From Clostridiales bacterium (GTDB lineage: Bacteria; Bacillota; Clostridia; Oscillospirales; Oscillospiraceae), in assembly GCA_029010715.1 (NCBI GenBank), contig JAQXKZ010000046.1, forward strand, positions 1-43,276: 43,276 nt of DNA, given 5' to 3'. This document shows positions 40,934 through 43,276 of this stretch, piece after piece. The notes beneath the pieces were generated by a model. The model worked only from the letters and a program-made list of their open reading frames with translations, did not search any database and was not told where the DNA came from. Every line of letters starts with the position of its first letter. Positions within the stretch are counted from its first letter, which is position 1. Made by a program: the position numbers and the translations under genes.

Positions 40934-41824
40934 ATGACCAAATCAGCGATGATAACCATATGCGGCAGGCCGAACGTAGGTAAATCCACCCTTACCAACG
41001 CTCTGGTAGGAGAGAAGATAGCCATAGTCTCGAACAAGCCGCAGACGACCAGAAACAGGATAACCGCCATAGTCGAGCGCGGAGATACCCAGTTTGTGCT
41101 GATGGATACCCCGGGCTTTCACAAGCCGAAAACCAGACTCGGCGACTACATGGTGAACGTCGTCAGGGAGAGCGTGGCCGATGTCGACTGCGTGCTGCTG
41201 CTCGTGGAGCCGGTGGCCTCCATAGGGCCGCAGGAGCAGGCGCTGATAGAGCGTCTCGGTCAGGCCGGAGCGCCGGCGATACTCGTGATAAACAAGATCG
41301 ACACCGTGGACAAGGCCAGGCTGCTCGAAGTCATGGCGGTCTACAGCGCGGCGTATAACTTCGAAACGATAATCCCTGTATCCGCCAGGAACGGGGAAGG
41401 ACTGGACGAGCTTATGGCGGAACTGGACAAGTACGCTGAGGAGGGACCGCATCTCTTCCCGGACGACATGATTACCGACCAGCCCGAGCGCCAGATCTGC
41501 GCCGAGCTCGTGCGTGAAAAGCTGCTCAAATGCTTGGACAAGGAGATACCCCACGGCACGGCCGTCGAGGTCACAAAATTCTCCGAACGCGACAACGGAA
41601 TAATAGATCTGGAAGTTACGATATACTGCGAAAAAGACAGCCATAAGGGCATTATCATAGGGAAAAAGGGAGCCATGCTCAAAAAGATTGGCGAGCTTGC
41701 CAGAGAGGATATCGAGGATTTCATGGGCACGAAGGTTTATCTCCAGACCTGGGTCAAGGTCAAGGAGAACTGGAGGGACTCGATGGCCTCGCTGCGCAAC
41801 TTCGGCTTCACGCAGGACAAGTAA
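40934..41824 (+). CDS. era: GTPase Era
   Basis: The product (296 residues) has G1 GRPNVGKST, the switch segment NKPQTTRNRITAI, G3 DTPGFHKP, G4 NKID and a C-terminal KH domain (IIIGKKGAMLKKIGELARED). Era binds the 3' end of 16S rRNA and helps 30S assembly. AGGAGAAA precedes the ATG. Confidence 0.98.
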   Translation: MTKSAMITICGRPNVGKSTLTNALVGEKIAIVSNKPQTTRNRITAIVERGDTQFVLMDTPGFHKPKTRLGDYMVNVVRESVADVDCVLLLVEPVASIGPQEQALIERLGQAGAPAILVINKIDTVDKARLLEVMAVYSAAYNFETIIPVSARNGEGLDELMAELDKYAEEGPHLFPDDMITDQPERQICAELVREKLLKCLDKEIPHGTAVEVTKFSERDNGIIDLEVTIYCEKDSHKGIIIGKKGAMLKKIGELAREDIEDFMGTKVYLQTWVKVKENWRDSMASLRNFGFTQDK

Positions 41825-41882
41825 TTATTCCCATACTTAAAAGGCGCGGGCTCTGCAGATAATATACGCAGAGGTGATTTCG

Positions 41883-42032
41883 ATGAGCGCTGACCCCATA
41901 TGGAAGGCTTTTGCAGAATCCGGAGATCCGCTGTACTATCTGCTGTACAAGGCAGTGAGTATGGGCGCTCCGCCGGACGTGAGAAGCAGGGATGCAAAGA
42001 CCGGGAGGCAGCCGCCCCAGACCCAGGGCTGA
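41883..42032 (+). CDS. YqzL-like small protein
   Basis: ATG at 41883 follows AGAGGTGATTTCG and the frame stops at TGA 42030-42032, giving 49 residues. DPIWKAFAESGDPLYYLLYK resembles the YqzL core W..F..TG....YLLYK. YqzL lies between era and recO in many Firmicutes, which is the position here. The function is not known. Confidence 0.8.
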   Translation: MSADPIWKAFAESGDPLYYLLYKAVSMGAPPDVRSRDAKTGRQPPQTQG

Positions 42033-42045
42033 GAGGTATACATAT

Positions 42046-42789
42046 ATGTTCAAAACCGCAAATGCCCTCGTGCTGAGGGAGGTCAGGTACAAGGAGGCCG
42101 ACAGGATACTGACGCTGCTGACCGACACGGACGGAAAGCTGACGGTAAAGGCGCGCGGCGCGCTCAGAAAGGGCAGCAAGACGGCGGCGGCCACACAGCA
42201 GCTGACCTATTCGGAAATGACGCTCTTCGGAAACCGCGGGCGCTGGACGGTGAACGAGGCTTCGGTAAGGGAGGGCTTTGACGGCCTGCGCACGGATATA
42301 GGCAGCTTCGCTCTGGGGAGCTATTTTGCCGAGTGCCTTGAGACGCTAAGCGTCGAGGATCAGCCGGACGCTCCGCTGATGCAGCTCGGACTCAACTGTC
42401 TGTACGCGCTCAGCCGAGGGCTGTATGACCCGGAACACATCAAAGCGGCCTTTGAGCTGAGGCTTATGTGCCTTGCCGGCTATGCCCCGGAGCTGTCGCG
42501 CTGTGCCGTGTGCGGGAAAACAGAGCCGGAGGACCCTGTGCTGGTACTTGACGGCGGCAGCGTCTGCTGCCGCCGCTGCGCGGCCGCGGCCGCGCGGACA
42601 GCGGGGCTGTGCCCGCAGTCGCTTGCGGCGCTGCGCTATATCTGCACGGCCGCGCCGAAGCAGATACTCTCCTTCTCGCTGGACGGAGATGCGGCGGACA
42701 GGCTCCGGAGCGCGGCGGAACAATATCTGCTGCTGCATACCGAGCGGCGCTTCACGACGCTCGAATACTGGAAAAACGTCAGGATTTAG
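42046..42789 (+). CDS. recO: DNA repair protein RecO
   Basis: The 247-residue product starts MFKTANALVLREVRYKEADR and has an OB fold (LTDTDGKLTVKARGALRKGS), a helical part, and a zinc site CAVCG / VCCRRC. RecO loads RecA onto SSB-coated single-stranded DNA with RecR. I chose the ATG at 42046, after GAGAGG; an earlier in-frame ATG lies inside the yqzL-like gene. Confidence 0.95.
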   Translation: MFKTANALVLREVRYKEADRILTLLTDTDGKLTVKARGALRKGSKTAAATQQLTYSEMTLFGNRGRWTVNEASVREGFDGLRTDIGSFALGSYFAECLETLSVEDQPDAPLMQLGLNCLYALSRGLYDPEHIKAAFELRLMCLAGYAPELSRCAVCGKTEPEDPVLVLDGGSVCCRRCAAAAARTAGLCPQSLAALRYICTAAPKQILSFSLDGDAADRLRSAAEQYLLLHTERRFTTLEYWKNVRI

Positions 42790-42943
42790 AACCGGTATCG
42801 CGCCGCATCAGGACCGCGTCGATACGGTCTGATGCCGCCTGCTCCGGCTGACGGGGACACGCGGTCAGGCCTGCGCGCCAACCCGTGAAAACATGGAGCA
42901 CGTATACCGGATAAAGCTTTATACGGAGCTGCGGGATAAGAAT

Positions 42944-43276
42944 ATGAGTTTTTTTGAAAAATCACTTTTAACACTTGAACTGCCGGCGGTGCTTAACATG
43001 CTGGCCTCCGAGGCCGTGGGAGATACGGCGAAGGAGCAGGCGGGAAAGCTGAGCCCGGCGACAGACGAGGCGGAGGTCCGCCGCAGGCTGGGAGAGACGA
43101 CGGCGGCAAAGACCATGATGGTCGTGCGCGGAAGTCCGTCGTTTTACGGCGTGAAGGATGTGCGCCCTTCGCTTGCAAGAGCCGATCTCGGCGGCGCGCT
43201 GAATACGCGCGAGCTGCTCGATATTGCGGCGGTACTGCAGTGCGCGAGACTGGTCAGAGGCTACATAGCCGATGAC
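42944..43276 (+). CDS. mutS2: MutS2 family endonuclease, N-terminal part (cut by window edge)
   Basis: The 111 visible codons begin MSFFEKSLLTLELPAVLNML and continue with ASEAVGDTAKEQA, EVRRRLGETTAAKTMM, and a stretch ending in LVRGYIADD. This is the N-terminal helical part of MutS2. The ATPase and Smr domains lie beyond the right edge. An in-frame ATG at 42893 adds 17 residues, but the MSFFEKSL start fits the family better. MutS2 acts on DNA or on stalled ribosomes. Confidence 0.85.
   Translation, partial: MSFFEKSLLTLELPAVLNMLASEAVGDTAKEQAGKLSPATDEAEVRRRLGETTAAKTMMVVRGSPSFYGVKDVRPSLARADLGGALNTRELLDIAAVLQCARLVRGYIADD

Noticed and set aside
1-43276. tRNA, rRNA and CRISPR arrays
   Set aside because: I looked for T-loop patterns, rRNA signatures and regularly spaced repeats and found none; short tRNAs could still be missed by eye.

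Overview
The window is a high-GC chromosomal segment from an endospore-forming member of the Clostridia, probably of Oscillospirales type (inference). The evidence is the order rimP-nusA-ylxR-L7Ae-infB-rbfA-nrnA-truB-ribF, the order yqfC-yqfD-phoH-ybeY-era-yqzL-recO-mutS2, and the sporulation genes sigK, bofA, ylbJ, yqfC and yqfD.

Left region (1-10835): one sporulation sigma-factor gene, sigK, appears in pieces. A large serine recombinase (1-1431, open at the left edge) ends exactly at an AATGA core, where a sigK fragment starts (1427-1731). This is the layout of a skin-type intervening element. The fragment carries sigma regions 3 and 4 but breaks off inside the region 4.2 helix-turn-helix and runs into a stop. 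The missing C-terminus lies 9 kb downstream (10767-10835). Joining the two at the shared 8-mer TATGTATC restores the frame and the conserved sporulation-sigma ending exactly. The 9-kb insert looks like two elements in tandem. Element A (about 1727-8895) carries a MerR-regulated ABC exporter, a small lipoprotein, a low-GC alpha/beta hydrolase, a TetR regulator, a 47-aa ORF and an intact large serine recombinase. Element B (about 8891-10774) carries an FAD/Rieske oxidoreductase and only the decayed 3' end of a related recombinase. Both have the same left-arm sequence and hairpin, closely related right arms, and the core GTATC, which occurs three times. sigK therefore seems to need two separate DNA rearrangements, one of them removing a tandem array whose second member has no working recombinase of its own.

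Middle region (10911-26538): a VanY-like D,D-carboxypeptidase with its own promoter; the nusA-infB translation/RNA operon with a leader hairpin resembling an attenuator; a PepSY membrane protein; and, on the minus strand, two tandem MgtC-family genes with a terminator-bearing leader, a murF-HAD operon, and bofA (the pro-sigma-K processing inhibitor) opposite a DEDDh exonuclease.

Right region (26812-43276): a divergent type IIA topoisomerase pair with a small zinc-ribbon membrane protein between its subunits, a YitT transporter-like protein, a transglutaminase-fold lipoprotein with Ser at the expected nucleophile position, a DUF2007-like protein, a phosphoglucomutase, split chromate-transporter halves, divergent ylbJ / yqfC-yqfD sporulation genes, and the phoH-ybeY-era-yqzL-recO-mutS2 housekeeping run, cut by the right edge. 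No tRNA, rRNA or CRISPR array was seen.
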